Notes under the pieces: generated by a model
Told to the model about the DNA's origin: nothing
What the model saw: only the letters and a program-made list of their open reading frames with translations
Databases searched by the model: none
Shown: one piece after another, positions 51,906-62,098 of the stretch
Position numbering within the stretch: position 1 is the stretch's first letter
Layout of the letters: every line of letters begins with the position of its first letter
Made by a program: the position numbers and the translations under genes
NCBI RefSeq assembly: GCF_009659625.1
Contig: NZ_VOIW01000001.1
Coordinates: forward strand, 1,240,001 to 1,304,000
Length of the DNA: 64,000 nucleotides
Direction: 5' to 3'
Source of the DNA: Pseudomonas haemolytica
Lineage (GTDB): Bacteria > Pseudomonadota > Gammaproteobacteria > Pseudomonadales > Pseudomonadaceae

Positions 51906-53975
51906 TTACACGAGACCTAGTCCGCTGAGGAGCATGTCGATCAACTTGATCCCGGCAAACGGCACCAGCACCCCGCCCAGGCCATAGATCAACAGGTTGC
52001 GATTGAGCAACGCCGCTGCACCGATCGCTCGGTAGGTCACGCCGCGCAGGGCCAGGGGAATCAACGCGACGATGATCAGCGCGTTGAAAATCACCGCACT
52101 GAGAATCGCCGAGTTGGGGCTGCTCAGGTGCATCACGTTCAATGCGCCGAGTTGTGGGTAGGTCGCCACAAACGCGGCCGGGATGATCGCGAAGTACTTC
52201 GCTACGTCATTGGCCACGCTGAAGGTGGTGAGGGCGCCGCGGGTCATCAGCATCTGTTTGCCGACTTCGACCACTTCGATCAGCTTGGTCGGGTTGCTGT
52301 CGAGGTCGACCATGTTGCCGGCCTCTTTGGCCGCCTGGGTGCCGCTGTTCATCGCCACTGCCACATCGGCCTGAGCCAGTGCCGGTGCGTCGTTGGTGCC
52401 GTCGCCGGTCATGGCCACGAGCTTGCCTTGGGCCTGGTAGTCGCGGATCAATTGCAGTTTGTCTTCCGGACGAGCTTCGGCGAGGAAGTCATCCACGCCG
52501 GCTTCGACGGCAATCGCGGCGGCGGTGAGACGGTTGTCACCGGTGATCATCACGGTCTTGATGCCCATGCGCCGCAGCTCGGCGAAGCGCTCTTTGATAC
52601 CGCCCTTGACCACGTCCTTGAGTTCCACCACGCCCAGCGCCTTGGCACCGTCACTCACCACCAGCGGTGTGCTGCCGCGCCGTGAGACCTCATCGACTTT
52701 TGCCTGCAATGCGGCCGGAAAACTCCCACCCAAGGCTTCGATATGGCTGCGAATCGCATCCGCCGCACCCTTACGAATCGCGCGGCCTTCGGGCAAGTCG
52801 ACACCGCTCATGCGGGTTTGCGCGGTGAAGTGCACAAAGCTGGCGCCCAGGGCGTTGATGTCCCGCGCGCGGATGTCGAATTTCTGTTTGGCCAGTACCA
52901 CGATGCTGCGGCCTTCCGGGGTTTCATCGGCCAGGGACGCGAGTTGAGCGGCGTCGGCCAGCTCGGCTTCTTTCACGCCCGGTGCCGGCAGAAAACTGCT
53001 GGCCTGGCGATTGCCCAAGGTGATGGTACCGGTCTTGTCCAACAGCAATACGTCGACATCGCCGGCGGCTTCAACCGCACGACCCGAGGTGGCGATGACA
53101 TTGGCCGACATCATCCGGCTCATGCCCGCCACGCCGATGGCCGAGAGCAGGCCGCCGATAGTGGTGGGGATCAGGCACACCAGCAATGCCACCAGCACCG
53201 TGGCGCTGATCACGCTGCCGGTACCGCTCATGGCCACGGCGAAGATCGAATACGGACTGAGGGTCGCGATCACCAGCAGGAACAACAGGGTCAGGCCCAC
53301 CAGCAGAATCGTCAGCGCGACTTCGTTGGGGGTTTTCTGGCGCTTGGCCGACTCGACCATCGAGATCATGCGGTCGAGGAACGACTCGCCCGGGTTGACG
53401 CTGATGCGCACCACCAGCCAGTCGGACAACACCCGGGTGCCGCCGGTGACCGAGGAAAAGTCGCCACCGGCCTCGCGGATCACCGGGGCCGATTCGCCGG
53501 TGATGGCGCTCTCATCCACCGACGCTACACCTTCAATCACCACACCATCCAGCGGCACCAGGTCGCCGGCTTCAATCAACACCACGCTGTCCTTGCGCAG
53601 CAGGCTGGCTTCCATGGGCAACCAGGCGGCGCCGTGGCGCGGCTGCTGCAACAGCTTGGCCAGGGTCTGGCGTTTCATGCCACGCAGGCTGGCGGCCTGG
53701 GCACGGCTACGACCTTCGGCCAAGGCTTCGGCAAAGTTGGCGAATAGCACGGTGAACCACAGCCACAAGGTAATGCTGAGGATAAAGCCGCTGGGCGCTT
53801 CACCCTTGCCACCCAAGGACTGGAACCACAGCAACGTGGTGAGGATGCTGCCCAGGTACACCACAAACATCACCGGGTTTTTCCACTGGGCCTGGGGCAG
53901 CAGTTTCTTCAATGCATCAACGCCGGCAGTGAGCACGATGCGTCGATCAAACAGGGGTAAACGAGCATTTTTCAT
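51906..53975 (-). CDS. kdpB: KdpB, P-type ATPase subunit of the potassium pump
   Basis: 689 residues. P-type signatures are complete: actuator motif [11 protein letters not shown], phosphorylation site [13 protein letters not shown] around residue 310, nucleotide-domain KGAADAI, and the hinge [20 protein letters not shown]. The N-terminal and C-terminal membrane segments match KdpB. ATP hydrolysis here drives uptake through KdpA. In this locus kdpB follows kdpC instead of preceding it. Confidence 0.97.
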   Translation of the reverse strand: MKNARLPLFDRRIVLTAGVDALKKLLPQAQWKNPVMFVVYLGSILTTLLWFQSLGGKGEAPSGFILSITLWLWFTVLFANFAEALAEGRSRAQAASLRGMKRQTLAKLLQQPRHGAAWLPMEASLLRKDSVVLIEAGDLVPLDGVVIEGVASVDESAITGESAPVIREAGGDFSSVTGGTRVLSDWLVVRISVNPGESFLDRMISMVESAKRQKTPNEVALTILLVGLTLLFLLVIATLSPYSIFAVAMSGTGSVISATVLVALLVCLIPTTIGGLLSAIGVAGMSRMMSANVIATSGRAVEAAGDVDVLLLDKTGTITLGNRQASSFLPAPGVKEAELADAAQLASLADETPEGRSIVVLAKQKFDIRARDINALGASFVHFTAQTRMSGVDLPEGRAIRKGAADAIRSHIEALGGSFPAALQAKVDEVSRRGSTPLVVSDGAKALGVVELKDVVKGGIKERFAELRRMGIKTVMITGDNRLTAAAIAVEAGVDDFLAEARPEDKLQLIRDYQAQGKLVAMTGDGTNDAPALAQADVAVAMNSGTQAAKEAGNMVDLDSNPTKLIEVVEVGKQMLMTRGALTTFSVANDVAKYFAIIPAAFVATYPQLGALNVMHLSSPNSAILSAVIFNALIIVALIPLALRGVTYRAIGAAALLNRNLLIYGLGGVLVPFAGIKLIDMLLSGLGLV

Positions 53976-53986
53976 GGGGGAATCTC

Positions 53987-54637
53987 TTACTCACTGACCG
54001 CAATAGAGGGCTGACGAGCATCCAGCGCCAAGTTGAGTTGCAGCACATTCACCCGTGGTTCGCCGAGCAAACCGAGGGTGCGGGCGGCGGTGTGGTCGTT
54101 GAGCAGTTGCAGCAATTGGGCTTCGGGGATCTGCCGCAAACGTGCCACCCGTGCCAGTTGCAGCCGGGCGTTGGCCACCGAAATGTGCGGGTCCAGGCCT
54201 GATGCCGAGGCGGTGACCGCGTCCACCGGCACCAGGGTGTTGGCGGGCAGGCCGTTGTCCTGGCGATAGGCCAGGGCCCGTGCGGCGACCTGGTCCACGA
54301 GTTTCTGGCTGGTTGGCCCCAGGTTGCTGGCGCCGCTGGAGCCAGCGTTGTAGGGCTGCGCAATGCTTTTGCTCGGGTCTTGCGGGTCAGCGCCTAAGGT
54401 CGCGCTCGGGCGGCCATGGAAGTACTCAGGGCGGGTGAAGCGCTGGCCGATCAGCGCCGAGCCGATCACCAGGCCGTCGCGTTCAATCAGCGAACCCTGG
54501 GCCTGAAACGGGAACAACAGTCGCGCTGCCAGGGTGGTAAACGCCGGGTATGCCAGCCCCGTCAGCAGCATGAAAAAAACCGCCGAAACCAGCACCGGGC
54601 GCAACAGCCCCTTGAATATCGATTGAGTCATCATCAA
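53987..54637 (-). CDS. kdpC: KdpC subunit
   Basis: 216 residues; one N-terminal membrane anchor ([21 protein letters not shown]) and a periplasmic domain with the conserved [18 protein letters not shown] and [20 protein letters not shown] segments. It stabilises the pump and aids potassium binding. The ATG cluster at 54637/54634/54631 follows AAGGA. It lies 7 bp after kdpA and 11 bp before kdpB, so the gene order is A-C-B. Confidence 0.96.
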   Translation of the reverse strand: MMMTQSIFKGLLRPVLVSAVFFMLLTGLAYPAFTTLAARLLFPFQAQGSLIERDGLVIGSALIGQRFTRPEYFHGRPSATLGADPQDPSKSIAQPYNAGSSGASNLGPTSQKLVDQVAARALAYRQDNGLPANTLVPVDAVTASASGLDPHISVANARLQLARVARLRQIPEAQLLQLLNDHTAARTLGLLGEPRVNVLQLNLALDARQPSIAVSE

Positions 54638-54644
54638 CGTGTCC

Positions 54645-56351
54645 TTAGTTGTACGTCTGGCCGGACAGCAACTGCAGTTGCTCCACCAGCGGGCCGAGCG
54701 CGAGCGCGGGCAGGAAGGTCAGGCCACCGACCACCAGCACCACGAACACCACCAGCAGCATGAACAGCGGGGTTGCGGTGGGGATGGTGCCGGCGCCGGC
54801 GGGCACGGTCTTTTTCATCGCCAGGGAGCCGGCCACGGCGAGCATCGGCAGCATGGTGAAAAAGCGCCCGATCAACATCGCAAGGCCAATGGTGGTATTG
54901 AAAAACGGCGTGTTGGCGTTCAACCCGGCAAAGGCCGAACCGTTGTTGGCGGTGCCGGAGGTATAGGCGTAGAGCACCTCGCTGAACCCGTGGGGGCCGA
55001 GGTTGTTGAGGCTGGCCATAGTGTCCGGCCACAGGGCGGCGAGGGCGGTGAACCCGAGGATGCTGGTGGGGTGTGCGAGCACCGAGAGCATCACCAGTTT
55101 CATCTCCCGGGCCTCGATTTTCTTACCGAGGAATTCCGGGCTACGGCCGATCATCATCCCCACCAGGAACACCGTGAGCAGGGCGTACTGGATCAGGTTG
55201 ATAAAGCCGACGCCGTCACCACCGAATACACAGTTGAGCATCATCTGCGCCAGGGGCACGAAGCCACCCATGGGTGTCAATGAGTCGTGCATGGTGTTGA
55301 CCGAACCGGTGGTTGCGGCGGTGGTGGTGGCGATAAACAGGCTGCTGTCGGCAATGCCGAAGCGCAGCTCCTTGCCTTCCATATTGCCGCCGCTTTGTTC
55401 GATCGACAGTGTCTGGTTGGCACCGGCCTGGGTCAGCAGCGGGTTGCCGGTTTGTTCGGCGCCATACACCAGTGCGAGGAAACCGATGAACATCACCAGG
55501 AAGGTGCCGAAAAATACCCAGCCTTGGCGACGTTGCAACAGCATGCTGCCAAAGGTGTAGGTCAACGCCGACGGGATCAGCAGCATGCTCAGGATGTGCA
55601 GGATGTTGGTCAGTGGCGTTGGGTTTTCGAACGGGTGGGCGGCGTTCATGCTGAAGAAACCACCGCCGTTGGTGCCGATATGCTTGATCGATTCAAAGCT
55701 GGCGACCGCGCCCACGATCAACTGTTGCTGCGCGCCCTCAAGCGTAGTCGCCAAGGCTTGGGAGGCGAAGGTCTGTGGCATGCCTTGCCACACATACACC
55801 AGGGCCATGATCACACACAGTGGCAGCATCACCCGATACAGCGTGCGGGTGAAGTCGACCCAGAAGTTGCCGATGTCGGCCGAGCTGGAACGGCTCAAGC
55901 CCCGAATGAAACCTGCCGCCGCGACCACGCCGGATGTGGCCCCGACGAACATCAGGAAGGTGATGACCGCCATCTGGCTGAAGTTCGACAGGCTGGTTTC
56001 GCCCGAGTACGCCTGCCAGTTGGTGTTGGTAATAAAGGACGCTGCAGTGTTGAACGCCAAGTCCGGGCTTTGTGCCGCCAACGCAAGAGGGTTGATCGGC
56101 ATCACCGCCTGCAAGCGCAGGACCAGATAGCCCAGCAGCATCATTGCCGCGTTCGACAGCAACAACGCTGAACCGTAGCGGGCCCAGCCCATGCTTTCCC
56201 GTGGGTCGATGCCCAGCAGGCGAAAGGTACAACGTTCCGGCAGTGCATGGCGGTCCCCGGTAAATACCCGGGTCAGCCACTTGCCCATCAGCACGGCGAG
56301 CCCGGTCATCAACCCCAGAACCAGCGTAAATTCCAGCAAAGTGCTTAACAT
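54645..56351 (-). CDS. kdpA: KdpA, potassium-selective channel subunit
   Basis: 568 residues from ATG 56351 (GGAG upstream), the typical length. Four selectivity-filter-like loops are visible: the segments around [52 protein letters not shown] and [15 protein letters not shown]. About ten membrane spans. It follows the tiny peptides by 13 bp. Confidence 0.97.
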   Translation of the reverse strand: MLSTLLEFTLVLGLMTGLAVLMGKWLTRVFTGDRHALPERCTFRLLGIDPRESMGWARYGSALLLSNAAMMLLGYLVLRLQAVMPINPLALAAQSPDLAFNTAASFITNTNWQAYSGETSLSNFSQMAVITFLMFVGATSGVVAAAGFIRGLSRSSSADIGNFWVDFTRTLYRVMLPLCVIMALVYVWQGMPQTFASQALATTLEGAQQQLIVGAVASFESIKHIGTNGGGFFSMNAAHPFENPTPLTNILHILSMLLIPSALTYTFGSMLLQRRQGWVFFGTFLVMFIGFLALVYGAEQTGNPLLTQAGANQTLSIEQSGGNMEGKELRFGIADSSLFIATTTAATTGSVNTMHDSLTPMGGFVPLAQMMLNCVFGGDGVGFINLIQYALLTVFLVGMMIGRSPEFLGKKIEAREMKLVMLSVLAHPTSILGFTALAALWPDTMASLNNLGPHGFSEVLYAYTSGTANNGSAFAGLNANTPFFNTTIGLAMLIGRFFTMLPMLAVAGSLAMKKTVPAGAGTIPTATPLFMLLVVFVVLVVGGLTFLPALALGPLVEQLQLLSGQTYN

Positions 56352-56364
56352 GTCGTGGCTCCGT

Positions 56365-56448
56365 TCAAATCTTGCCCATGGCGACAATGGCCAGGGCAGT
56401 CGCAACAAAAAACACCAAGGAGAGGCCCATAAACATCACGTCGTACAT
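56365..56448 (-). CDS. 27-residue membrane peptide between kdpF and kdpA
   Basis: A start at 56448 with AGGGAG at optimal spacing encodes a 27-residue hydrophobic peptide beginning [18 protein letters not shown] and ending AMGKI. It is one transmembrane helix with a short basic end. It is separate from kdpF and not its homolog in an obvious way. Its ribosome site and position make it a real gene; it may be an extra small subunit of the Kdp complex. Confidence 0.7.
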   Translation of the reverse strand: MYDVMFMGLSLVFFVATALAIVAMGKI

Positions 56449-56458
56449 GGCAGGCTCC

Positions 56459-56557
56459 CTAGAATTTTTCGGCGCGAATAAGGGCGTAGCCCAAGTAAGC
56501 GAATAGCCCGACGGCACATAAGCCGCTGGCGATATAGATGAACGTAAGTGTGAGCAC
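56459..56557 (-). CDS. kdpF: KdpF small subunit
   Basis: 32 residues from a GTG at 56557 with GGGGAG upstream. A single transmembrane helix ends in the KdpF-typical YLGYALIRAEKF, like the E. coli subunit (29 residues) that ends in a similar LVYALINAE motif. It stabilises the KdpABC complex. Confidence 0.88.
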   Translation of the reverse strand: MLTLTFIYIASGLCAVGLFAYLGYALIRAEKF

Positions 56558-56760
56558 GGTGTAACTCCCCTGAATAAATAAGCCGCCACTGCGGACGCGG
56601 GGAGGTTAAGGGTTGGCGTATCAAGCTCGGGCACTGATTGCACGGGGCGGTATTAAGACGGCATATAGATGACGCAGGGGCGGGCGAACGAAAACAAGGG
56701 ATACCCCGTTGCCGAGGTGTCCCTTGAAAGTCTGGGGTTCTACTGATTGCAGCGATCGGC

Positions 56761-56877
56761 TTATTTGGCTTTCTTTTTCTTCTCGCCGCGGGTGGCGAGG
56801 TGCTCGAAGCAAAACGCGGCGGTGCCGAAGAGCGCAATCATTGACAGGACGACCATGCCTAAAGTTGAACTTTCCAC
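56761..56877 (-). CDS. 38-residue membrane peptide with basic tail
   Basis: GTG at 56877 with AGGAAG six bases upstream opens a 38-residue frame: a hydrophobic helix (GMVVLSMIALFGTAAFCFEH) and a lysine-rich end (LATRGEKKKKAK). An inverted repeat overlaps its ribosome site. A related 26-residue frame lies at 63386-63466. It precedes kdpF by about 200 bp on the same strand; function unknown. Confidence 0.6.
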   Translation of the reverse strand: MESSTLGMVVLSMIALFGTAAFCFEHLATRGEKKKKAK

Positions 56878-56881
56878 GATG

Positions 56882-56910
56882 ACTTCCTACGAGTTTTGGG
56901 GGTAGGAAGT
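56882..56910 (-). promoter_or_regulatory. Hairpin that would cover the ribosome site of the 38-aa gene
   Basis: ACTTCCTAC and GTAGGAAGT form a perfect 9-bp stem with an 11-nt loop. On the minus-strand RNA the second arm contains the AGGAAG ribosome site of the 38-residue ORF, so the fold would block translation until disrupted. Confidence 0.5.
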
Positions 56911-57039
56911 GACGGTAGTGGTTGCAGGCTTAGTTGCTCAATAGAGACGACATAATCGTTATGGCGAACGGGCAATCCATACGCATTCTTTACGGATGAT
57001 CAGAGAGTTGGCGGCCACGAGGGCGCACCCTTCACTGCT

Positions 57040-57143
57040 CAAGGCTCCCGCCCGATGCGCCCTATCCGGTAATCTGGCACGCTGAGCGCCACCTCACCAC
57101 AAGAAAGCCCGCTTATTAGGCGTGGGCTTTTTTACCTGCGATC
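57040..57143 (+). repeat. Decayed copy of the tRNA-Asp 3' end and terminator
   Basis: This sequence aligns with the end of tRNA-Asp and its downstream flank at about 48390-48490: TCCCGCCCGATGCGCC matches TCCCGTCCGCTGCGCC, GCTGAGCGCCACCTCACCAC matches the flank, and AAAGCCC/GGGCTTT with a T run repeats the terminator. No complete tRNA can fold. The rest of 56912-57384 shows no gene except the start of the BCCT leader. Confidence 0.75.
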
Positions 57144-57384
57144 TGACCTTTCTGCGCTTTGCCGTTGTGCACTGCATACTCGCAATGAGCTGCGCCAGTG
57201 CGTCATGACGTGGGGGAATACCCCCATGCCCATTGGTCGATTGCGCCACTAGCCGCTTAAACGGTTATCTATAGCCACGCGAAGATTTCCAGGCGAGCTT
57301 CCGGCAGCAGGACGCTGTGGCGCCCTCTCTCTAATAATGGCCTTTAAAGGCGATAAAAATAGTCTGCAAGGGGAATGGCAATCC

Positions 57385-58968
57385 ATGAAATATCCTTTAC
57401 GTCCGTTGGTGTTCTGGCCAACGTTTCTGATTCTGCTGACGGCGGTTATCGCCAGCTACATTGACCTGAATGCATTCCTTGCGGTCAGCAAACAGCTCAA
57501 CAGTGTGATCCTCAAGAACTTCTCATGGTTGTTCAGTGCCGGTTCGTTTGCCATGGTGGTGTTGACCGGTATCGTCTACCTCTCGCCCCTGGGCAAGGTG
57601 CGCATTGGTGGCGAAGACGCCCAGCCGTTGCTGAGCAAATGGCGCTGGTTCATGGTCGCGCTGTGCACCACGCTGGCGGTGGGTGTGTTGTTCTGGACCA
57701 CCGCCGAGCCGCTCTATCACCTGTACGGGCCGCCCAGCAGCCTGCCGATCGAAGCGGGCAGCGCCGCGGCAAAAAGCTTCGCCCTGTCGACGATGTTCCT
57801 GCACTGGACCATCACGCCCTACGCCATTTACCTAGTGCCTTCACTGGTATTTGCGCTGGCGTTCTATAACCGTCGCAGCCATTTTTCCATCGGCGCCATG
57901 CTTGAGCCGCTGCTGGGCGAAGCGCGGGTCAGGCGCTATGCGGGGCTGATCGACACCCTGGCGATGTTCGCCCTGGTGGCTGGTATGGCCTCGTCCCTGG
58001 GCACGGGGGCGCTAACCTTGTCGGGCGGCCTGAGTCAATACATCGGCGGTGAAACCACGCCGTTGCGCCTGGCGATCATCATCGCGATTATTGTGCTCAC
58101 CTTTGTAGCCTCCGCGGCCAGCGGCTTACAGCGTGGGATTGTGATGCTGTCGTCGTTGAACACTTGGATCATGCTGGCCCTGGGGCTGTTCGTGCTGCTG
58201 TGCGGGCCGACCCTGTACATGTTCAGCCTGGGTGTGGAATCACTGGGCGTTTACCTCGACACTTTTTTCAGCCGTAGCCTGTTCACCGGTGCCGCCAGTG
58301 GCGATACCTGGCCGCAAAGCTGGACGGTGTTCTACTGGTCGGTGTGGTTTGCCTGGGCACCGGTGAGTGCGATGTTCCTCGGCAAGATCGGCCGTGGCTA
58401 CACCGTGCGAGAGTTCATCCATATCAACATGCTGTACCCGGCATTGTTCACTGCGGTTTGGATCTGCATCTTCTCCGGCAGCAGCCTGTACTTCGATGCC
58501 TTGGGCGATGGCAGCCTCAACCGGGTGCTGAACGAGCAGGGCGTGGAACACGTGCTGTACCAGATGTTCCAGCAATTGCCGGCCAGCGGCCTGATGATCG
58601 CGTTCCTGCTGTTCGTGGCGTTCATCTCATTTGTGACGGCGGCGGACTCCAGCACCGATGTGATCGCCAACCTTTGCAGCAAAGGCGTGACCGCCGACTC
58701 CGACCTGGACGGCAACGCGATGTTGAAAATTGTGTGGGGCGTGATCATTGGCACGGTGTCGTGGGTGATGGTCGCCTTTGTCGGCATCGACGGGGTAAAA
58801 ATGCTCTCCAATCTCGGTGGCTTGCCCGGAATGATCCTGGTGCTGCTGGCCAGTACCTCGTTGATTTTCTGGCTGAAGAACCCGGCGCTGCTCGATGTGA
58901 AAAGCGTGCAGCCGGCCACTGAGCCCGGTCCACGTGGCGCGAGCCCCGTCGCGCAATTCGCCCGCTAA
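57385..58968 (+). CDS. BCCT-family transporter (betaine/choline/carnitine type)
   Basis: 527 residues from ATG 57385 (AAGGGGA upstream). Twelve membrane spans and the BCCT aromatic box in TM8 (WSVWFAWAPVSAMFLGKIGRGY) are clear, as is FVTAADSSTDVIANLCSKG near the end. Substrates of this family are quaternary ammonium compounds or similar zwitterions, carried by sodium or proton symport. A CocE-type hydrolase follows 85 bp later on the same strand, suggesting that the transported compound carries an ester or amide bond. Confidence 0.92.
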   Translation: MKYPLRPLVFWPTFLILLTAVIASYIDLNAFLAVSKQLNSVILKNFSWLFSAGSFAMVVLTGIVYLSPLGKVRIGGEDAQPLLSKWRWFMVALCTTLAVGVLFWTTAEPLYHLYGPPSSLPIEAGSAAAKSFALSTMFLHWTITPYAIYLVPSLVFALAFYNRRSHFSIGAMLEPLLGEARVRRYAGLIDTLAMFALVAGMASSLGTGALTLSGGLSQYIGGETTPLRLAIIIAIIVLTFVASAASGLQRGIVMLSSLNTWIMLALGLFVLLCGPTLYMFSLGVESLGVYLDTFFSRSLFTGAASGDTWPQSWTVFYWSVWFAWAPVSAMFLGKIGRGYTVREFIHINMLYPALFTAVWICIFSGSSLYFDALGDGSLNRVLNEQGVEHVLYQMFQQLPASGLMIAFLLFVAFISFVTAADSSTDVIANLCSKGVTADSDLDGNAMLKIVWGVIIGTVSWVMVAFVGIDGVKMLSNLGGLPGMILVLLASTSLIFWLKNPALLDVKSVQPATEPGPRGASPVAQFAR

Positions 58969-59053
58969 TTCATCAATTCTGTGTGTCTCCCTGCGCGCTC
59001 CCTGCCGAGCGCAGGGGAGCTGTTTGTGCGCAATAAATATTTTGGAGTTACCG

Positions 59054-61063
59054 ATGGAAATCGTCACCGAGTTTGCCTACAAGATCCGTGAAATCGAGCA
59101 TTGCCTGATCCCCCTGAAGGACGGCACCCAACTGGCCGCGCGCATCTGGTTGCCCGATGTCGCAGGTGGGCAGACCTTCCCGGCGATTCTGGAATACCTG
59201 CCGTACCGCAAGCGCGACGGCACCGCGGTGCGCGATGCACTGACCCATCCGTGGATGGCGGGGCAGGGCTATGTCTGTGTGCGCGTGGACATGCGCGGCA
59301 ATGGCGAATCCCAGGGGCTGATGGCCGACGAATACCTGCCGCAGGAACAGGACGACGCCCTCGAAGTGATCGACTGGCTGTGCCGTCAGCCCTGGTGCAA
59401 CGGCAAGGTCGGCATGATGGGCATCTCGTGGGGCGGCTTCAATAGTCTGCAAGTCGCGGCACGCCAGCCCGAGGCACTGAAGGCGATCATCACCCTGTGC
59501 TCCACCGATGACCGGTTTGCCGACGACATTCACTACAAGGGCGGCAACCTGCTGATGGAGAACTTCGGCTGGGCTGCGACCATGCTCAACTTCAGCGCCG
59601 CGGTGCCCGACCCGGTGCTGGTCGGCGACGCCTGGAAAACCCTCTGGCAGCAACGCCTGGAGGCCATGCCGCTGCTCGCCGAAACCTGGCTGAAGCACCA
59701 GACCCGCGATGACTACTGGCGTCACGGTTCGGTGTGCGAGGACTACTCGAAGATCAAGGCGGCGGTCTACGCCGTGGGAGGTTGGGGCGATGCCTACCGC
59801 AACACAGTGTCGCGCATGATGGAGCACTTGCCGGGGCCGAAGAAAGCCATGATCGGCCCGTGGATCCACAAGTACCCGCATTTCGCCGTGCCCAATCCGG
59901 CCATCGGCTTCCTGCAAGAAGCCAAACGCTGGTGGGATCACTGGCTGAAGGGCATCGACAACGGGGTGATGGATGACGCCGCCTGCACCTTTTACCTACA
60001 GGACATTCTGCCGCCAAAGGGCAGCTATGCTGAGCGGCCAGGTATCTGGGTGCAGACGTCCGGGTGGCCGGACCCGCAGGTGCAGTGGACCGATTTCAGC
60101 CTCGATGAGCGCGGCCTCAACCCCGGCAACCAGGCGCTGGCCGCTGCGCGTAGCATTTGCTCGCCGCTGACCACCGGCCTGCATCAGGGCGAATACTGCG
60201 CCATCTGGTTTGGTCCCGACGGGCCGACGGACCAGCGCCGCGATGACGCCCACTCGCTGTGCTTCGACTCCCAGCCGCTGACCGAAACCCTGGCGCTGTT
60301 GGGGGATGCGCGCCTCAAGCTGCGCCTGGCCAGTGACACCACCTGCGGGCAATTGGTGGCGCGCCTGAATGCGGTGGCGCCGGATGGGCAAGTCACGCAG
60401 ATCAGTTACGGCGTGCTGAATCTCACGCTGCGCGAGGACTTGTCCCGCGTCACGCCGGTAGTGCCAGGCGAACCGATGGATGTGCACCTGAACCTGGACC
60501 ATATCGGCATGCGCCTGCCCGCCGGGTACCGTCTGCGCGTGGCCCTGAGCACCGCCAGTTTCCCGTTGCTGTGGCCGAGCCGCGAGCTGACCACCCTGAC
60601 CTTGCTGCCGAGCCTGCAAAGCCTGCAACTGCCGGTCTTCACCGGCGAGGCAGTGGCCTGCCCATTCGAGGCACCGCAATCGGCAACCCCGGCTGCGCTG
60701 GAAGTGCTGCGTGCAGCCGCGCCGAAACGCACCTTGATCGAAGACGTGGGCAGTGGCGAAGTCTGCGTGAAGATTGAGGACGACCTGGGCGCGATGCGTT
60801 TTACCGACCATGGCTTATCCGTGGACCAGCGCTGTACCGAGCAATACCACTCGTTGCCTTGGGACCCGCTGGCGACCCGTGCCGATATTCAGTGGCATTA
60901 CCGTGCCAGCCGCGATGCATGGGCCGTGGAGGTGGAAAGCAGCCTGAGCGTAAACGCCGACGCTGAGTGGTTCTACGTGGAAGCGGAACAGACGGCCTGG
61001 GAAAATGGCCAGCTGGAGCACCGGCGGCAATGGAGCAAACGCATAGCGAGGGTCGCGCTGTGA
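59054..61063 (+). CDS. CocE/NonD-family serine hydrolase (S15 X-Pro peptidase-like)
   Basis: 669 residues with no signal peptide. The S15 catalytic domain has an HG-type oxyanion region (YLPYRKRDGTAVRDALTHPW), Ser125 in GMMGISWGGFNSLQ, a probable Asp in AVYAVGGWGDAYRN (near residue 240) and a His in MIGPWIHKYPHF (near residue 275). The C-terminal jellyroll domain with LNLDHIGMRLPAGYRLRVAL is typical. Such enzymes cleave esters (cocaine), antibiotic precursors or X-Pro peptides. The ATG follows GGAG. It sits in a BCCT-hydrolase-LysR-MFS run. Confidence 0.9.
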   Translation: MEIVTEFAYKIREIEHCLIPLKDGTQLAARIWLPDVAGGQTFPAILEYLPYRKRDGTAVRDALTHPWMAGQGYVCVRVDMRGNGESQGLMADEYLPQEQDDALEVIDWLCRQPWCNGKVGMMGISWGGFNSLQVAARQPEALKAIITLCSTDDRFADDIHYKGGNLLMENFGWAATMLNFSAAVPDPVLVGDAWKTLWQQRLEAMPLLAETWLKHQTRDDYWRHGSVCEDYSKIKAAVYAVGGWGDAYRNTVSRMMEHLPGPKKAMIGPWIHKYPHFAVPNPAIGFLQEAKRWWDHWLKGIDNGVMDDAACTFYLQDILPPKGSYAERPGIWVQTSGWPDPQVQWTDFSLDERGLNPGNQALAAARSICSPLTTGLHQGEYCAIWFGPDGPTDQRRDDAHSLCFDSQPLTETLALLGDARLKLRLASDTTCGQLVARLNAVAPDGQVTQISYGVLNLTLREDLSRVTPVVPGEPMDVHLNLDHIGMRLPAGYRLRVALSTASFPLLWPSRELTTLTLLPSLQSLQLPVFTGEAVACPFEAPQSATPAALEVLRAAAPKRTLIEDVGSGEVCVKIEDDLGAMRFTDHGLSVDQRCTEQYHSLPWDPLATRADIQWHYRASRDAWAVEVESSLSVNADAEWFYVEAEQTAWENGQLEHRRQWSKRIARVAL

Positions 61064-61147
61064 GTGAGCAACTGGCAGGATACTTGCCAACGTGATCTCT
61101 GCGGGCCAGGACAAACCCTGGCCCGTTTCTACCAATGGAACTGCTCA

Positions 61148-62083
61148 ATGTCGCGCCGAAACGTCGATCTTCCGCCGCTCAACTGCCTGCAGACATTCGA
61201 AGCGGCTGCCCGCCATTTAAGTTTCACCCAGGCCGCCCATGAACTGAACCTGACCCAGAGCGCAGTCAGCCGACAGGTCAAGCGCCTGGAAGAAGACCTG
61301 GCCCGCCCGCTGTTTTACCGGCTGGCGCAGGGGCTGAGCCTGACGCCAGCGGGGCTGCGCTACTTTCGCACCATCCAGCGCCTGTTGCGTGAGCTCGACC
61401 GTGAGTCCGCCGAGTTGCGCCGTCGCGGTGCCGACCGCCAGTTGACCCTGGCCAGTACGCCCACCATCAGTAGCATCTGGCTCGCTGGCCTGCTGCCGCA
61501 ATTTCAGCGCGAGCACCCGGACTTGGATATCCGCATCCTGTGCAGCGAAAGCCCCAGCCATTTGGATGTGAATGAATATGACTTGGGCCTGTTCTATCAC
61601 CTCGATGAGCTACCGGCGCCCCATGGCCTGGAATTGTCACCGGTGTTTGACCACGAGCAGGTGATTACCGTGTGCAGCCCTGGCTATATCGACCGCCACG
61701 GGCCGATTCGCGACCTGCAACACTTGCTTCACGCCCACACCTTGCTGATCGTTGAGGACCATCACCACGACTGGCTGACCTGGACCGACTGGTTCGCCGA
61801 TGTCGGTGCCCAGTACCACACCCCGCGCCATGCACTGCGCACCAACAGCTATCAACTGTTGATGCAGTCGGCGGTCATGGGGCACGGCGTGGCCCTGGGC
61901 TGGAAGTGCCTGCTGGCGGGCGAACTGGCCGCCGGGCGCCTGCAAATGGCCCTGCCGCACACCATGCACAGCCGTGGCCGCCTGCACCTGATGCAACCCC
62001 CTCACCGCAACCCGCCATCGGCGGCGCGCAGTTTTCGCCAATGGTTGCTGGCCCACACCAGCAGTTTGAATGCCTCCCCTTAA
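61148..62083 (+). CDS. LysR-family regulator (GcvA-like)
   Basis: 311 residues from ATG 61148. The winged helix reads LPPLNCLQTFEAAARHLSFT then QSAVSRQVKRLEEDL, as in the GcvA/AmpR clade, followed by an effector domain (TLASTPTISSIWLAGLLPQF). It lies in the same direction as the BCCT and hydrolase genes, 84 bp after the latter, and 15 bp before an MFS gene, so it may be autoregulated within that set. Confidence 0.9.
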   Translation: MSRRNVDLPPLNCLQTFEAAARHLSFTQAAHELNLTQSAVSRQVKRLEEDLARPLFYRLAQGLSLTPAGLRYFRTIQRLLRELDRESAELRRRGADRQLTLASTPTISSIWLAGLLPQFQREHPDLDIRILCSESPSHLDVNEYDLGLFYHLDELPAPHGLELSPVFDHEQVITVCSPGYIDRHGPIRDLQHLLHAHTLLIVEDHHHDWLTWTDWFADVGAQYHTPRHALRTNSYQLLMQSAVMGHGVALGWKCLLAGELAAGRLQMALPHTMHSRGRLHLMQPPHRNPPSAARSFRQWLLAHTSSLNASP

Positions 62084-62098
62084 CCACCGACTGTGCTC

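Noticed and set aside
57040..57116. Third functional tRNA-Asp gene
   Set aside because: Only the last part of the T arm and acceptor strand are recognisable; the D and anticodon arms are gone.
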